A stretch of 51,821 bases of DNA from an uncultured Spirochaetaceae bacterium (GCA_944389075.1 CALXLA010000054.1:1-51821), one strand, 5' to 3'. Positions 8,811 through 17,264 are shown, counted from the stretch's first letter. Notes: generated by a model from the sequence alone, not told the origin. A program made the numbers and translations.

Positions 8811-9077
8811 TCAGTTCAATGGCGCTATTCTGGAAAGCTGCTTCATCTGAACAGCATTGTTCCATGCCTCATAAAGCTCATCTTCATGCAATGTCAGCCA
8901 AGCAGCAACTAGTTTATATTGCTTCTCTGGCAATACACCACCTAAAACCTCGCCATCAATACCAACAGACGCCTCATACTCCCCATATTCAACATGAACA
9001 TGGGGCTTATTGTGCTTGCCTCCAGCCTCATATAGCATCTTTATGACTATACCATAGAATCTGCTTATCTCTGGCAT
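8811..9077 (-). CDS. DUF4160 domain protein
   Basis: 88 residues with the DUF4160 core: PEISRFYGIVIKMLYEAGGKHNKPHVHVEYGEYEA. The conserved HxxPHxHVEY block could bind metal or nucleic acid. The ribosome site AGGAGG is six bases before the ATG. It is first in the operon with the DUF2442 gene. A perfect TATAAT on the minus strand at 9173-9178 might be its -10 box, though the -35 is poor. Function is unknown; a role as one half of a toxin-antitoxin-like pair is inferred from gene pairing only. Confidence 0.82.
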   Translation of the reverse strand: MPEISRFYGIVIKMLYEAGGKHNKPHVHVEYGEYEASVGIDGEVLGGVLPEKQYKLVAAWLTLHEDELYEAWNNAVQMKQLSRIAPLN

Positions 9078-9480
9078 CTTTGCCTCCTGAATAAGAATAA
9101 CATGAAAGAAGACAGTTACATAATCCCAGTATATGGATTAAAAAACATGTCGATTAGCAAAGCAAATGCAACATTATAGAAGCGGATTGCATTACTCTTT
9201 TCCATATGATGATTTTTGTTGACAAGATAAAAAAGCTATAAGAACATACTCCCTTGGAGGCTGATATGCATTATCTCAATAATACATGTGCACAGATGAA
9301 TTCATGGCAGAGTATTAAGACTTCTGCATCTAGTGCAATCACAGCATATCAGTCACTATCAAGACAATCACACTGATTCACCAGAAAATCCTAGCAGTCA
9401 ATTAATCGTAAAGACGATAATTCCGTCTTTCTATCACAAGTCATCGATACCGGGATACCGGTCTAATTCCAGGAGGTGGG
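9078..9480. other. 403-base intergenic region upstream of rtcB
   Basis: It holds a consensus -35 box TTGACA at 9219-9224 (its -10 is unclear), a small ORF at 9266-9376, and two short hairpins between that ORF and rtcB: AAAGACG/CGTCTTT (9410-9430) and ACCGG/CCGGT (9449-9462), the second 10 bases before the rtcB ribosome site. The rest, 9078-9210, is AT-rich promoter-like DNA for the divergent DUF4160 gene. Confidence 0.4.
9266..9376 (+). CDS. Possible 36-residue small protein or leader peptide before rtcB
   Basis: ATG at 9266 is preceded by TTGGAGG with six bases of spacing, a good ribosome site, and lies about 40 bases after a consensus TTGACA. The peptide (MHYLNNTCAQMNSWQSIKTS and onward) is rich in Ser, Gln and Asn and matches nothing I know. 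Two hairpins separate it from rtcB, so a leader peptide that controls rtcB is possible. The evidence is only the ribosome site and position. Confidence 0.35.
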   Translation: MHYLNNTCAQMNSWQSIKTSASSAITAYQSLSRQSH

Positions 9481-9483
9481 TTG

Positions 9484-10731
9484 ATGGAACCCAGAATAAT
9501 CAATGGCAGATATGCTTCTGCTGTCGTCTATGTAGTGAATCTCGATCCTATGAGCGAAAAGCAGATTCAGACATTATGTGATGCTCCCTTCGTTGAAGGA
9601 GAGGATATCCGCATCATGCCTGATGCTCATGCAGGGAAAGGCTGCGTCATTGGTTATACACAGACAATACGTTCAGGGAAGGTCTGCCCTAGCCTTGTCG
9701 GTGTCGATATATCCTGTGGAATGCTCTGCATAAAGCTTGGCAATGTCGATATCAATCTCAAACGATTTGATGATATCGTACATGCGACAATCCCTACAGG
9801 AACTGATATCCACGAAACCAAGATAGCAAGCTTTGAAAGGCTCCAGGAGCTGAAGTGCTATAACCATCTCAAGTACACTGGTCGTCTTGAAAAGGGCCTT
9901 GGCACACTTGGCGGCGGGAACCACTTCATCGAGCTTGATAAGGATGATGAAGATAACATATATCTAGTCATCCATACCGGCAGCCGCAATCTTGGATCGC
10001 AGATTGCTGAATATTATCAGAACCTTGCCGATGAGGTCGTGAACAGAGGTATGACTCTTTCTGAACGGAAAACAGAGATTATCAGGACGTACAAGGCTGA
10101 AGGAAGAGAGAAGGAAATACAGAAAGCACTGAAGAATGCAGAGAAGGAGTATAAAAATGAGGATAACAGGATTATCGACAAAAGCCTCGCCTATCTTGAG
10201 GGTAGCCATTACGATGACTATCTCCATGATTCCCGGATAGCTGGAGGGTATGCAACACTCAACCGCTATATTATCGGTAATGTGATAATCAAAGCCTATT
10301 TCGGAATAAAAGAAAGCATAGATAACTATGAATACTTTGAGACCGTGCATAACTACATCGATACTGATGATATGCTCATCAGGAAGGGAGCTATAAGCGC
10401 CCATGAAGGAGAAATAGTCCTTATCCCGATATCTATGAAGGATGGTGCGTTTATCTGCAAAGGTAAAGGCAATGTTGACTATAACATGTCTGCACCTCAT
10501 GGAGCTGGCAGGAGGCTTTCCAGAAAGACAGCCTACAAGGTTCTCTCGATGGATTAGTTCAGAAAGGAAATGGAAGGTATCTACTCCACCTGTGTCGTTG
10601 AATCGACAATAGATGAGAGTCCGATGGCCTACAAATCCCTTGATGATATCCTGCCTATGCTTGAAGGAACCTGTGAGGTGCTGAAGCATATCAGGCCGAT
10701 ATACAGCTTCAAGGCGACGATGCCGGAATGA
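9484..10731 (+). pseudogene. rtcB: RNA ligase RtcB, interrupted by an in-frame TAG
   Basis: RtcB joins 2',3'-cyclic phosphate ends to 5'-OH ends in RNA repair and tRNA splicing, using GTP and Mn. The first 357 codons contain MPDAHAGKGCVIGYT, GVDISCGM, GGGNHFIEL, VIHTGSRNLG and APHGAGR, whose His takes the GMP. A TAG at 10555-10557 stops this frame, but the same frame then continues for 57 codons with the conserved end GIYSTCV, DESPMAYK and IRPIYSFKA before a TGA at 10729. The normal length is about 400, so the amber codon removes a conserved C-terminus. The codon replaced would usually be Glu or Gln. It is either a recent pseudogene or read through. ATG 9484 follows AGGAGG by seven bases. Confidence 0.85.
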
Positions 10732-10743
10732 AAGGATTGAAAG

Positions 10744-11012
10744 ATGACATACACTGAAGAAAAGGAACAACTCAAAGAACTCAGATTATCCGATAAGATG
10801 ATTGAATCATTGTTACAATGTTCTGTGCACAGAAGCAGCAGCGGACTTGAATTCCATCAAAGGTAAACAGGAATGCACTTCCTCTTTGAAAAAGTAACAA
10901 GCAGATGCACCACGCTATCTTTCGATTACTCTGACAACTGAATGCAATCTCCGCTGTCCTTTCTGTTATGTTGAGAAAAACAAAGAAGAGGCTGCTTCAA
11001 AAGCCTAGACTT
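10744..11012 (+). pseudogene. Radical-SAM protein remnant
   Basis: A 40-codon ORF (10744-10866, MTYTEEKEQLKELRLSDKMI and onward) starts 13 bases after the rtcB frame ends. In another frame, from about 10898, comes APRYLSITLTTECNLRCPFC followed by YVEKN. This is the start of a radical-SAM domain, with the CxxxCxxC cysteines that hold the 4Fe-4S cluster. That frame ends at a TAG at 11010-11012, inside the valS terminator hairpin. The rest of the domain is missing. Together these look like a frameshifted and truncated radical-SAM gene, perhaps once in an operon with rtcB. Confidence 0.7.
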
Positions 11013-11026
11013 TTGCAACAGTCCCT
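10988..11026 (-). terminator. Long hairpin terminator of valS (repeat element B)
   Basis: Read on the minus strand: GGGACTGTTGCAAAAGTC, two or three bases, then an inverted copy ending GCAGCCTC, followed by T-rich DNA (TTCTTTGTTTTTC). It begins 11 bases after the valS stop. It closely matches element A at 8181-8219. Confidence 0.7.
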
Positions 11027-11036
11027 TCTGCTTTGC

Positions 11037-13685
11037 TTAGAATGATCTCAGAAGAGCTATATGCTCCTTTGCCTTGGAAATCTTCTCCTCGAACTCAGCT
11101 TTCTTTGCCCTTTCCTTCTCAACAGCCTCTGGCTTTGCATGGCTGATGAAGTTCTCATTGGAAAGCTTCTTCTCAGAAGCGGCAAGCAATGCCTCATTCT
11201 TCTCTATCTCAGCACTGAGACGCTTTGTCTCTGCCTCGATATCAATTGCATCGCGGACGAAGAGGAACGCCTCGAAACCTACTGAAGTCACAGGGAATGC
11301 GCCCTGTACATCCTCTGATGATGCTGTATCGATGATCACATCAGATGCAGAGAGGAATGCCTTGAGGAGATTCTTCTCTTCAGAAAGGAAGTCCGCTTCC
11401 TTGCCTTCTGCAAGTCTGATGACGACCTTGAGCTTCTTTTCTGGAGCAATCTGCAGATTGGCTCTTGCAGCTCTGATAGCGCGGGATGCTTCCTGCATCA
11501 TGCCGACGAGGCGGTCTGCCTCAGCATCATCGTTCTCAGCATTGTATTCAGGATATGATGCTGAGATCACATCACCCTTATGATTAGGCAGTTTCTGATA
11601 TATTTCCTCAGTGACGAACGAGAGGAACGGATGCATAAGCCTCATGGACTTCTCAAGAATATCCATCAGGACAGAGACCGCAAGATTCTTCTCGTCATCC
11701 GTACCATTGAGCATTCTCGGCTTCGATGCCTCGATATACCAGTCACAGTAATCATTCCAGAAGAATGAGTAGATAGTCTGGGCAGCTTCATTGAACCTGT
11801 AGTTCTCCATCGCACTGCGGATTGAAGCTGATGCGGCATTGAGTCTTGAGTAGATCCAGCGGTCCATGATCGAGAGCTTTGATCTGTCAATTCCGACAAG
11901 CTCGCGTCCCTCAAGATTGAGAAGGAGGTAGCGGGTCGCATTCCAGATCTTGTTCGCGAATCTTGAGCCAAGGCGGAATGAATCCATATCGATCATTACA
12001 TCCTGTCCCTGTGCCGCAAGATAGCAGAGTGTGAACTTCATGGCATCTGCGCCATACTTATCAATGACTTCAATCGGATCGATTCCATTGCCAAGGGATT
12101 TCGACATCTTCCTGCCCTGGATATCCCTTACAAGTCCTGTTATGACAATATCCCTGAAAGGAGCCTTGCCTATGAACTCCTCAGAAGCCATGATCATCCT
12201 GGAAATCCAGAAGAAGATGATGTCGTAAGCAGAGACAAGGGTATTCGTCGGGAAGAACTGACCGAAATCAGGAGTCTTGTCTGGCCAGCCAAGCGTGGAG
12301 AATGGCCAGAGCCATGATGAGAACCATGTATCGAGAACATCGCTGTCCTGCACGAGATTATGGCTGTGGCAGTCCGGGCACTCATCTACATCAGTGCGGG
12401 AGACAATCATCTTCCCGCAGTCCTGACAGTACCATACAGGAATCCTGTGTCCCCACCAGAGCTGACGGGAGATGCACCAGTCCTTGATGTTCTCCATCCA
12501 GTGCGTATATGTGTTCTCCCATCTTCTCGGATAGAAGACGATATCACCGTCTTTCCATGCCTTAAGGGCCTTGTCAGCAAGGGACTTCATGGAGACGAAC
12601 CACTGCTCTGAGAGATACGGCTCGACTGTCGTGTGACAGCGATAGCAGTGGCCGACATCATGGGCATGGTCCGTGATCTTCACAAGGTATCCACCCTTCT
12701 CAAGATCATCGACGACAAGTTTTCTTGCCTCTTCAGCCTTCATGCCCCTGTATTTCTCTGGAACATTCTCATTCAGAGTGCCATCAGGATTGAGGAGGTT
12801 GATCTGCTCAAGATTATGTCTCTTGCCACATTCAAAGTCATTCGGGTCATGAGCTGGCGTGATCTTCACCATACCTGTACCGAATTCCTTATCGACGAAT
12901 CTGTCTGTGATTATAGGAATCTGCCTGTCTGTAAGAGGAAGAAGGAGCATCTTGCCTACGACATCTGTATAGCGCTCATCATCAGGATTCACGGCGACAG
13001 CTGTATCGCCGAACATAGTTTCCGGACGTGTTGTCGCTACTGTTATATATCCAGAACCATCTGCGTATGGATATCTGACATCATAGAGCTTACCGGGAAC
13101 ATTCTCATATTCGACTTCATCATCAGCAAGTGCAGTACCGCACTTCGGACAGTAATTGACGAGATACTTTCCCTTATAGATAAGTCCTCTCTCATACAGA
13201 GTGACGAAGGCTTCCCTCACAGCCCTTGAGAGCCCCTCGTCCATGGTGAATCTCTCATGGTCCCAGTCACAGGAGCATCCCATCTTCTCAAGCTGTGACT
13301 TTATGATATCGTGATGCTTCTCCTTGACAGCCCATGTACGCTCAAGGAACTTCTCACGACCGAGATCCTGGCGTCTCAGGCCTTCCTTCTGAAGCTGACG
13401 CTCGACAACGTTCTGAGTCGCGATACCTGCATGATCTGTTCCCGGAACCCAGAGAACCGGCTTGCCGAGCATTCTCTGATAACGGACGATAATATCCTGA
13501 AGGACATTGTTGAGAGCATGTCCCATATGGAGAATTCCTGTTACATTCGGTGGTGGCATGACTATGGAGAAATGTTCCTTCTCCGACTTGCGGGGCCTGA
13601 ATTCCCCTGCTTCCTTCCACTTGCAGTAGATACGCTGCTCGAAATCCTTTGGATTATATGCTTTCTCTAGCTCAACAGCCTTCAT
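11037..13685 (-). CDS. valS: Valyl-tRNA synthetase
   Basis: An 882-residue class I aminoacyl-tRNA synthetase that charges tRNA-Val. The HIGH-type motif is HMGH at 53-56 in PPPNVTGILHMGHALN, and KMSKS is at 526-530. The CP1 editing domain (about 190-350) has VATTRPETMFGDTAV. A zinc-like cluster C-x2-C...C-x2-C is visible at 420-440. The last 70 residues form the tRNA-binding coiled coil (KRLSAEIEKNEALLAASEKK). The length is standard. AGGAG lies about ten bases before the ATG. The gene stands alone, ending in a long hairpin terminator. Confidence 0.97.
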   Translation of the reverse strand: MKAVELEKAYNPKDFEQRIYCKWKEAGEFRPRKSEKEHFSIVMPPPNVTGILHMGHALNNVLQDIIVRYQRMLGKPVLWVPGTDHAGIATQNVVERQLQKEGLRRQDLGREKFLERTWAVKEKHHDIIKSQLEKMGCSCDWDHERFTMDEGLSRAVREAFVTLYERGLIYKGKYLVNYCPKCGTALADDEVEYENVPGKLYDVRYPYADGSGYITVATTRPETMFGDTAVAVNPDDERYTDVVGKMLLLPLTDRQIPIITDRFVDKEFGTGMVKITPAHDPNDFECGKRHNLEQINLLNPDGTLNENVPEKYRGMKAEEARKLVVDDLEKGGYLVKITDHAHDVGHCYRCHTTVEPYLSEQWFVSMKSLADKALKAWKDGDIVFYPRRWENTYTHWMENIKDWCISRQLWWGHRIPVWYCQDCGKMIVSRTDVDECPDCHSHNLVQDSDVLDTWFSSWLWPFSTLGWPDKTPDFGQFFPTNTLVSAYDIIFFWISRMIMASEEFIGKAPFRDIVITGLVRDIQGRKMSKSLGNGIDPIEVIDKYGADAMKFTLCYLAAQGQDVMIDMDSFRLGSRFANKIWNATRYLLLNLEGRELVGIDRSKLSIMDRWIYSRLNAASASIRSAMENYRFNEAAQTIYSFFWNDYCDWYIEASKPRMLNGTDDEKNLAVSVLMDILEKSMRLMHPFLSFVTEEIYQKLPNHKGDVISASYPEYNAENDDAEADRLVGMMQEASRAIRAARANLQIAPEKKLKVVIRLAEGKEADFLSEEKNLLKAFLSASDVIIDTASSEDVQGAFPVTSVGFEAFLFVRDAIDIEAETKRLSAEIEKNEALLAASEKKLSNENFISHAKPEAVEKERAKKAEFEEKISKAKEHIALLRSF

Positions 13686-13723
13686 AAGAGCTCTGCTCCT
13701 CCCTCCATGTGATTCTACTCAAA

Positions 13724-14416
13724 TCATCGACAAGGCTCAACTGAGGGCACATCATCAATGCTGCTTGCATATCCATCAATCCAGAGCTTGGCTTTTTCCG
13801 TCCGGAATCTCAGCAGGCAGTAGTTCTCATCATCCGGACCAGAGGGAAAATAGCGTCTGAAAGGCTCCTGCCAGAACATGTGAAGTACTTCCCTGTCTTT
13901 TATGACATCGCATATTCCGGTAAGCGAAACGCTGTCGGCCTCATGTACAAACGATAAACCGGCCTTATTATCCAGAAGCAGATGCCTAACCTTCTCTGAT
14001 GAATATGAGGTAGTCATCCAAATCTCGTTTATCCCTGTATGGTGAATGACATCAATGGCGACAGGCCGTGGAAAGCCATCTTCTGAAACAGTTGCAAGCA
14101 TTACATATCCACATCTGTCGAGAATCCATGATGCCTGTTCAAGCCGGGGCATCCATCTCTTGAGACCTGGAAGATAGGATGCAAGGACATTTCTGGCTTC
14201 TGCTTCGGAAATATCCTGACCTGTGGACTTATTGTAATCAGCAAGTCCTTCGGGAGAAGTATTGACTGCAATCTGCTCATCGAGTGAATGAGTGCTGAAG
14301 AATCCATCCTTATAACAATGTATGCAGAAATCATGATTCGGATGGCCATCTCCATGTGTTCCATAGAGACTGCTGTCGCTTATGATCATTCCACAGCTCT
14401 GGCAGATATCATTCAT
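13724..14416 (-). CDS. Zinc-ribbon plus pyridoxamine 5'-phosphate oxidase-like FMN-binding protein
   Basis: 230 residues in two parts. Residues 1-40 form a small zinc ribbon with CQSCGM (5-10) and FCIHCYKDG (31-39). Residues about 100-220 form a split-barrel PNPOx-like domain: YVMLATVSEDGFPRPVAIDV and EIWMTTSYSSEKVRHLL are typical of FMN- or F420-binding pyridoxamine-oxidase-like proteins. Substrate unknown; no sign it makes PLP itself. Its start overlaps the end of the DUF3788 gene by eight bases, so both are on one transcript. Confidence 0.78.
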   Translation of the reverse strand: MNDICQSCGMIISDSSLYGTHGDGHPNHDFCIHCYKDGFFSTHSLDEQIAVNTSPEGLADYNKSTGQDISEAEARNVLASYLPGLKRWMPRLEQASWILDRCGYVMLATVSEDGFPRPVAIDVIHHTGINEIWMTTSYSSEKVRHLLLDNKAGLSFVHEADSVSLTGICDVIKDREVLHMFWQEPFRRYFPSGPDDENYCLLRFRTEKAKLWIDGYASSIDDVPSVEPCR

Positions 14417-14837
14417 TGCCGGTTTCCTTTCTATTGGGTTTCCGCTTCAGCGACAGCAATCTGATATAATCACCGAACTCAGACTCATCGGCTGGCCTGA
14501 ACATCACCCATTTGCCATCATGGTATATCTCTGCCTCATCATACTGCCTGCAGACAGACTCTGAGAGCGTACCTCTGATCTCATTCACCTTCAGCCTCTC
14601 GTCTTTGCCAAAGACTATCATGAAACCAAGGCATCCTTTTCCTGCGAAAAGCGAGCAGAGCGTCCTACCGCCTCTTCTCCATTTATACTCATAGCTCCAG
14701 TTCCTGCCGCCACTGCTCCAGATATGCTCCATTTCCCATCTCGCATCTATAGCTGATGCAAGACTTTTCCAGACATCGTAAAGATTCTTGCCAAGCAGCT
14801 CTTCAAGAATTTCATCAGATGACATCGGAACCTCCAT
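14409..14837 (-). CDS. DUF3788 family protein
   Basis: 142 residues. W-S-Y-E-Y-K-W-R-R-G-G-R-T-L-C, the hydrophobic block CLGFMIVFGKDE and YHDGKWVMFRPADESEFGDY fit the DUF3788 family of small cytoplasmic proteins with no assigned function. It is first in an operon with the PNPOx-like gene. Family members are often scattered among detoxification and small-molecule-binding genes, as here. The start at 14837 gives MEVPMSSDEILEELLGKNLY; the internal Met at residue 5 is an alternative. Confidence 0.7.
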   Translation of the reverse strand: MEVPMSSDEILEELLGKNLYDVWKSLASAIDARWEMEHIWSSGGRNWSYEYKWRRGGRTLCSLFAGKGCLGFMIVFGKDERLKVNEIRGTLSESVCRQYDEAEIYHDGKWVMFRPADESEFGDYIRLLSLKRKPNRKETGNE

Positions 14838-14884
14838 ACAGATATTTTAGGTAGTATAATGCAGGAATAAGGAAATCCGAAGAT

Positions 14885-15235
14885 ATGAGAAAATGGCTGG
14901 ATGAGGAATTTGAGTTTGAGATAGAAGTCATGGGATACCTGAGGGGAAATCAGGCAAAAGGATTCTGTCGCAACGGAGAGGAAATCGGTGACAGGTACAC
15001 ATGCACTTATGGCTGTCCTGTGAATTCCGATGGATATGGAATCTGCTCAAAGACCATGATGATGCTCTATCCCATCATGGAAGCCGTGCGGAGCGGTGGA
15101 GACCTCAGGAAGATCGGAGGAACAGATGAATATGAGAAGGATATCGTATGCCCTGATGGATGTGTCCTGTTCCATCTGAAAGCAAGGAAACGTGAAGATG
15201 GCAAAAACCCGTTTACCGAGAATCTGTTCGGATGA
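14885..15235 (+). CDS. TIGR04076 family protein
   Basis: 116 residues. A C-rich pattern fits TIGR04076: C-x-Y-G-C-P near residue 39, GICSKTMMMLYPIMEAVRSG in the middle, and VCPDGCVLFHLKARK near the end. The function of the family is unknown. TATAAT at 14855-14860 and AAGGA before the ATG make a plausible promoter and ribosome site. The stop codon TGA overlaps the next ATG (ATGA), so this is the first gene of the run to 16386. Confidence 0.7.
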   Translation: MRKWLDEEFEFEIEVMGYLRGNQAKGFCRNGEEIGDRYTCTYGCPVNSDGYGICSKTMMMLYPIMEAVRSGGDLRKIGGTDEYEKDIVCPDGCVLFHLKARKREDGKNPFTENLFG

Positions 15236-15643
15236 CAAAAATGGCTGAATCGGTATTGAAAGACATCATCCCTGCTGATATCCACGCTGTATGGTCCATA
15301 CTCAGGGATATAAATTCCTACCATGAATGGCGTAGCGATATCGCAAAAGCGGAAAAGATAGACAATTCAGGATTAATTGAATATGGAAAGAATGGTTTCC
15401 GTACATACTTCTCAATAACATGCGAGGAAAGCCCATATCGCTGGGAGTTCGATATCGATAATGAGAACATGCATGGGCATTGGGCCGGGATACTGCATGA
15501 AACAAAATGGGACTGAAACGGAATTCACTGAAGTCATATCTGTGAAAAAGCTCATATTCAGGCCATTTGTGAAAGCCTATCTGAAAAAACAGCAATCCCG
15601 TTTTGTGAAAGACCTGAAAAGTCACTGTACAATGGAAGAATAA
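15232..15643 (+). pseudogene. SRPBCC (START-like) family protein, frameshifted
   Basis: The first frame gives 94 residues (MAESVLKDIIPADIHAVWSI, later WAGILHETKWD) and stops at 15516. The +1 frame from about 15500 continues with NGTETEFTEVISVKKL and ends at 15643. Removing one A from the AAAA run at 15504-15507 joins them into one 136-residue SRPBCC-fold protein reading LHETNGTETEFTEV across the junction. These proteins bind small hydrophobic ligands (polyketide cyclase/dehydrase type). It could be a real pseudogene, a phase-variable homopolymer or a sequencing error. Its last TAA shares an A with the next gene's ATG. Confidence 0.75.
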
Positions 15644-16386
15644 TGAAATTCACAGAATATGGCAAAAAAGATGATGAAACGATAATACTCCTACATGGAG
15701 AAGGTCTCTCCTGGTGGAATTATAGGAGAGAGGCAGAGCTTCTTGCCAGCAGGTTCCATATTATATTACCTATTCTTGATGGACACGAAGGCAGCGATAG
15801 GCCTTTCACTTCCATAAAATCAGCAGCTCAGGAGATTATAGATTTCATTGATACTTGCTGCGGCGGTTCAGTACTTGCTATCGGAGGTCTATCGCTAGGT
15901 GGTCAGATTCTTCTTGAGATTGCGGCAAGGAGAAACAGGATATCCAGATTCTTCATCTTTGAAAGTACGCTGGCGATTCCCATGAGAGTCTCTGCAACGT
16001 TAGTCTATCCTTCTGTATGTTTCAGCTATCCTCTCATAAAGCATAGATGGTTCTCAAAGCTTCAGGCAAAAACGCTTGGGATACCTGCAGATTTGTTCGA
16101 GGAGTATTATGGCACAGCAATCCAAATGAGCAAAGAAAGCCTTTCAAGGATGCTGAGGGAGAATGCGGTCTTCGTACCCGATCCAGCCATAAAGGATATC
16201 AATGCCCTTGTGATAGTAGGTTCTGAAGAAAGAAGGATAATGCTGCATTCTGCAAGAAAACTCAATGAAATGATAGAAGGAAGCAATATCAGAATACTTA
16301 ACGGGTACAGACATGGCGAGCTGAGTCTCAGACATCCAGAGGAATATGTTGCTTTTCTGATGAAAGTGATTTACAGAACGCTCTGA
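15643..16386 (+). CDS. Alpha/beta hydrolase
   Basis: 247 residues with the alpha/beta hydrolase layout: oxyanion segment LLHGEGLSWWNYR (16-28), nucleophile elbow GGLSLGG (Ser about 94), an acidic residue likely in VGSEERR near 210, and catalytic His in GYRHGELSLRHPEEY near 230. It has no signal peptide, so it is cytoplasmic. Substrate unknown. It overlaps the stop of the SRPBCC gene by one base. It is the only intact enzyme in a run of otherwise damaged small genes. Confidence 0.85.
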   Translation: MKFTEYGKKDDETIILLHGEGLSWWNYRREAELLASRFHIILPILDGHEGSDRPFTSIKSAAQEIIDFIDTCCGGSVLAIGGLSLGGQILLEIAARRNRISRFFIFESTLAIPMRVSATLVYPSVCFSYPLIKHRWFSKLQAKTLGIPADLFEEYYGTAIQMSKESLSRMLRENAVFVPDPAIKDINALVIVGSEERRIMLHSARKLNEMIEGSNIRILNGYRHGELSLRHPEEYVAFLMKVIYRTL

Positions 16387-16459
16387 GAAAAAGTCATAAA
16401 CAAAAGACGTCAGTTTGATATAGCAGAGAAATAGAAAAGACAATCCCCCATTCTTACAG

Positions 16460-16861
16460 ATGGAGCGGAAGGATTCAGATGAGAAAATTGATTACTCAAG
16501 AAAGGATGATTTCAGCTGGATCTCGATGATACGGATACCTGATTTCGTATCTCCTGACGACGTCGAATGGGCGAAACAGGCAGCATCAAAGAAGAAATGG
16601 CTGGATTACTCAAAAGTGGAATTCATGCCCATATATGAAGGTCTCTGCATTCAGATAATGCACGTCAGTTCCTATGATTCAGAGCCGGAAACTGTGAGGC
16701 TCATGGGTGATTATCTGAAAGAAGAAGGATACGAGAAAGATATAAATGATGAGTGCAGACACCATGAGATATATCTTTCAGATTCACGTAAGACGGATCC
16801 ATCAAAAATGAAAACCATTGTAAGACACCCTATTCGTAAAAGGCGATGTAATCAAGAATGA
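16460..16861 (+). pseudogene. GyrI-like small-molecule-binding domain protein, 5'-truncated
   Basis: 133 residues match the C-terminal two-thirds of the about 200-residue GyrI-like family: WISMIRIPDFVSPDDVEWAK, EGLCIQIMHVSSYDSEPETV, then HHEIYLSDSRKTDPSKMKTI and VRHPI. The usual N-terminal part of some 70-80 residues is missing, and only 73 bases separate it from the hydrolase stop. No ribosome site precedes the ATG. The most likely reading is a truncated gene. A short form is possible, since the ligand-binding blocks are intact. Confidence 0.65.
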
Positions 16862-17264
16862 AGATATCATATGTGATTTCTATGAGCATATAGTTTCCTG
16901 AAATCTTCTTGAACATCTTAAAGACTTCGTATCAGAAGATTATACGGTATTGGCAGATGGCCAATCTAAGAAAGTCGGTATAAATGGCATGAAAGAACAC
17001 CTTGAGGCTGTCAGGAATACTTATCCTGATTACAGAATGAGGATACTCAGGCAGTTCGAGAACAATGGCTTTGTGATATCCGAGTTCATCATGGAAGGGA
17101 CATTTATGAACGAATGGATGGGGATAAAGCCGACTGGAAAGAGGCTGTCGATCTCAGGAATCAATATCGACAGAATTGCCAATGGGAAGATCACGGAACA
17201 TTCAGGATATGCAAACACATTCGAAGCCCTGATGGAGAATAATCTGATCAGGCCGAATAGCTGA
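16838..17264 (+). pseudogene. SnoaL-like ester cyclase with in-frame TGA
   Basis: One frame reads KNEDIICDFYEHIVS, then TGA (16899-16901), then NLLEHLKDFVSEDYTV and on through NEWMGIKPTGKRLSISGINI and DRIANGKITEHSGY to the stop at 17264. The block MGIxPTGKR...GINIxRI..GKI is diagnostic of SnoaL-like ester cyclases (NTF2 fold). The stop replaces one residue in the short N-terminal helix region. No good start codon exists upstream; the longest uninterrupted part begins at a TTG at 16950. This is a decayed gene, or it starts internally. Confidence 0.68.

Noticed and set aside
9254-9272. GG-N10-GC pattern like a sigma-54 promoter before rtcB
   Set aside because: Only the core bases match, and the same bases make a better ribosome site and ATG for the small ORF. 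RtcB operons in other bacteria do use sigma-54, so not impossible.
10555-10557. Genome-wide TAG recoding or pyrrolysine use
   Set aside because: TAG ends lon, glgA and glnS at the normal protein ends, so it works as a stop here.
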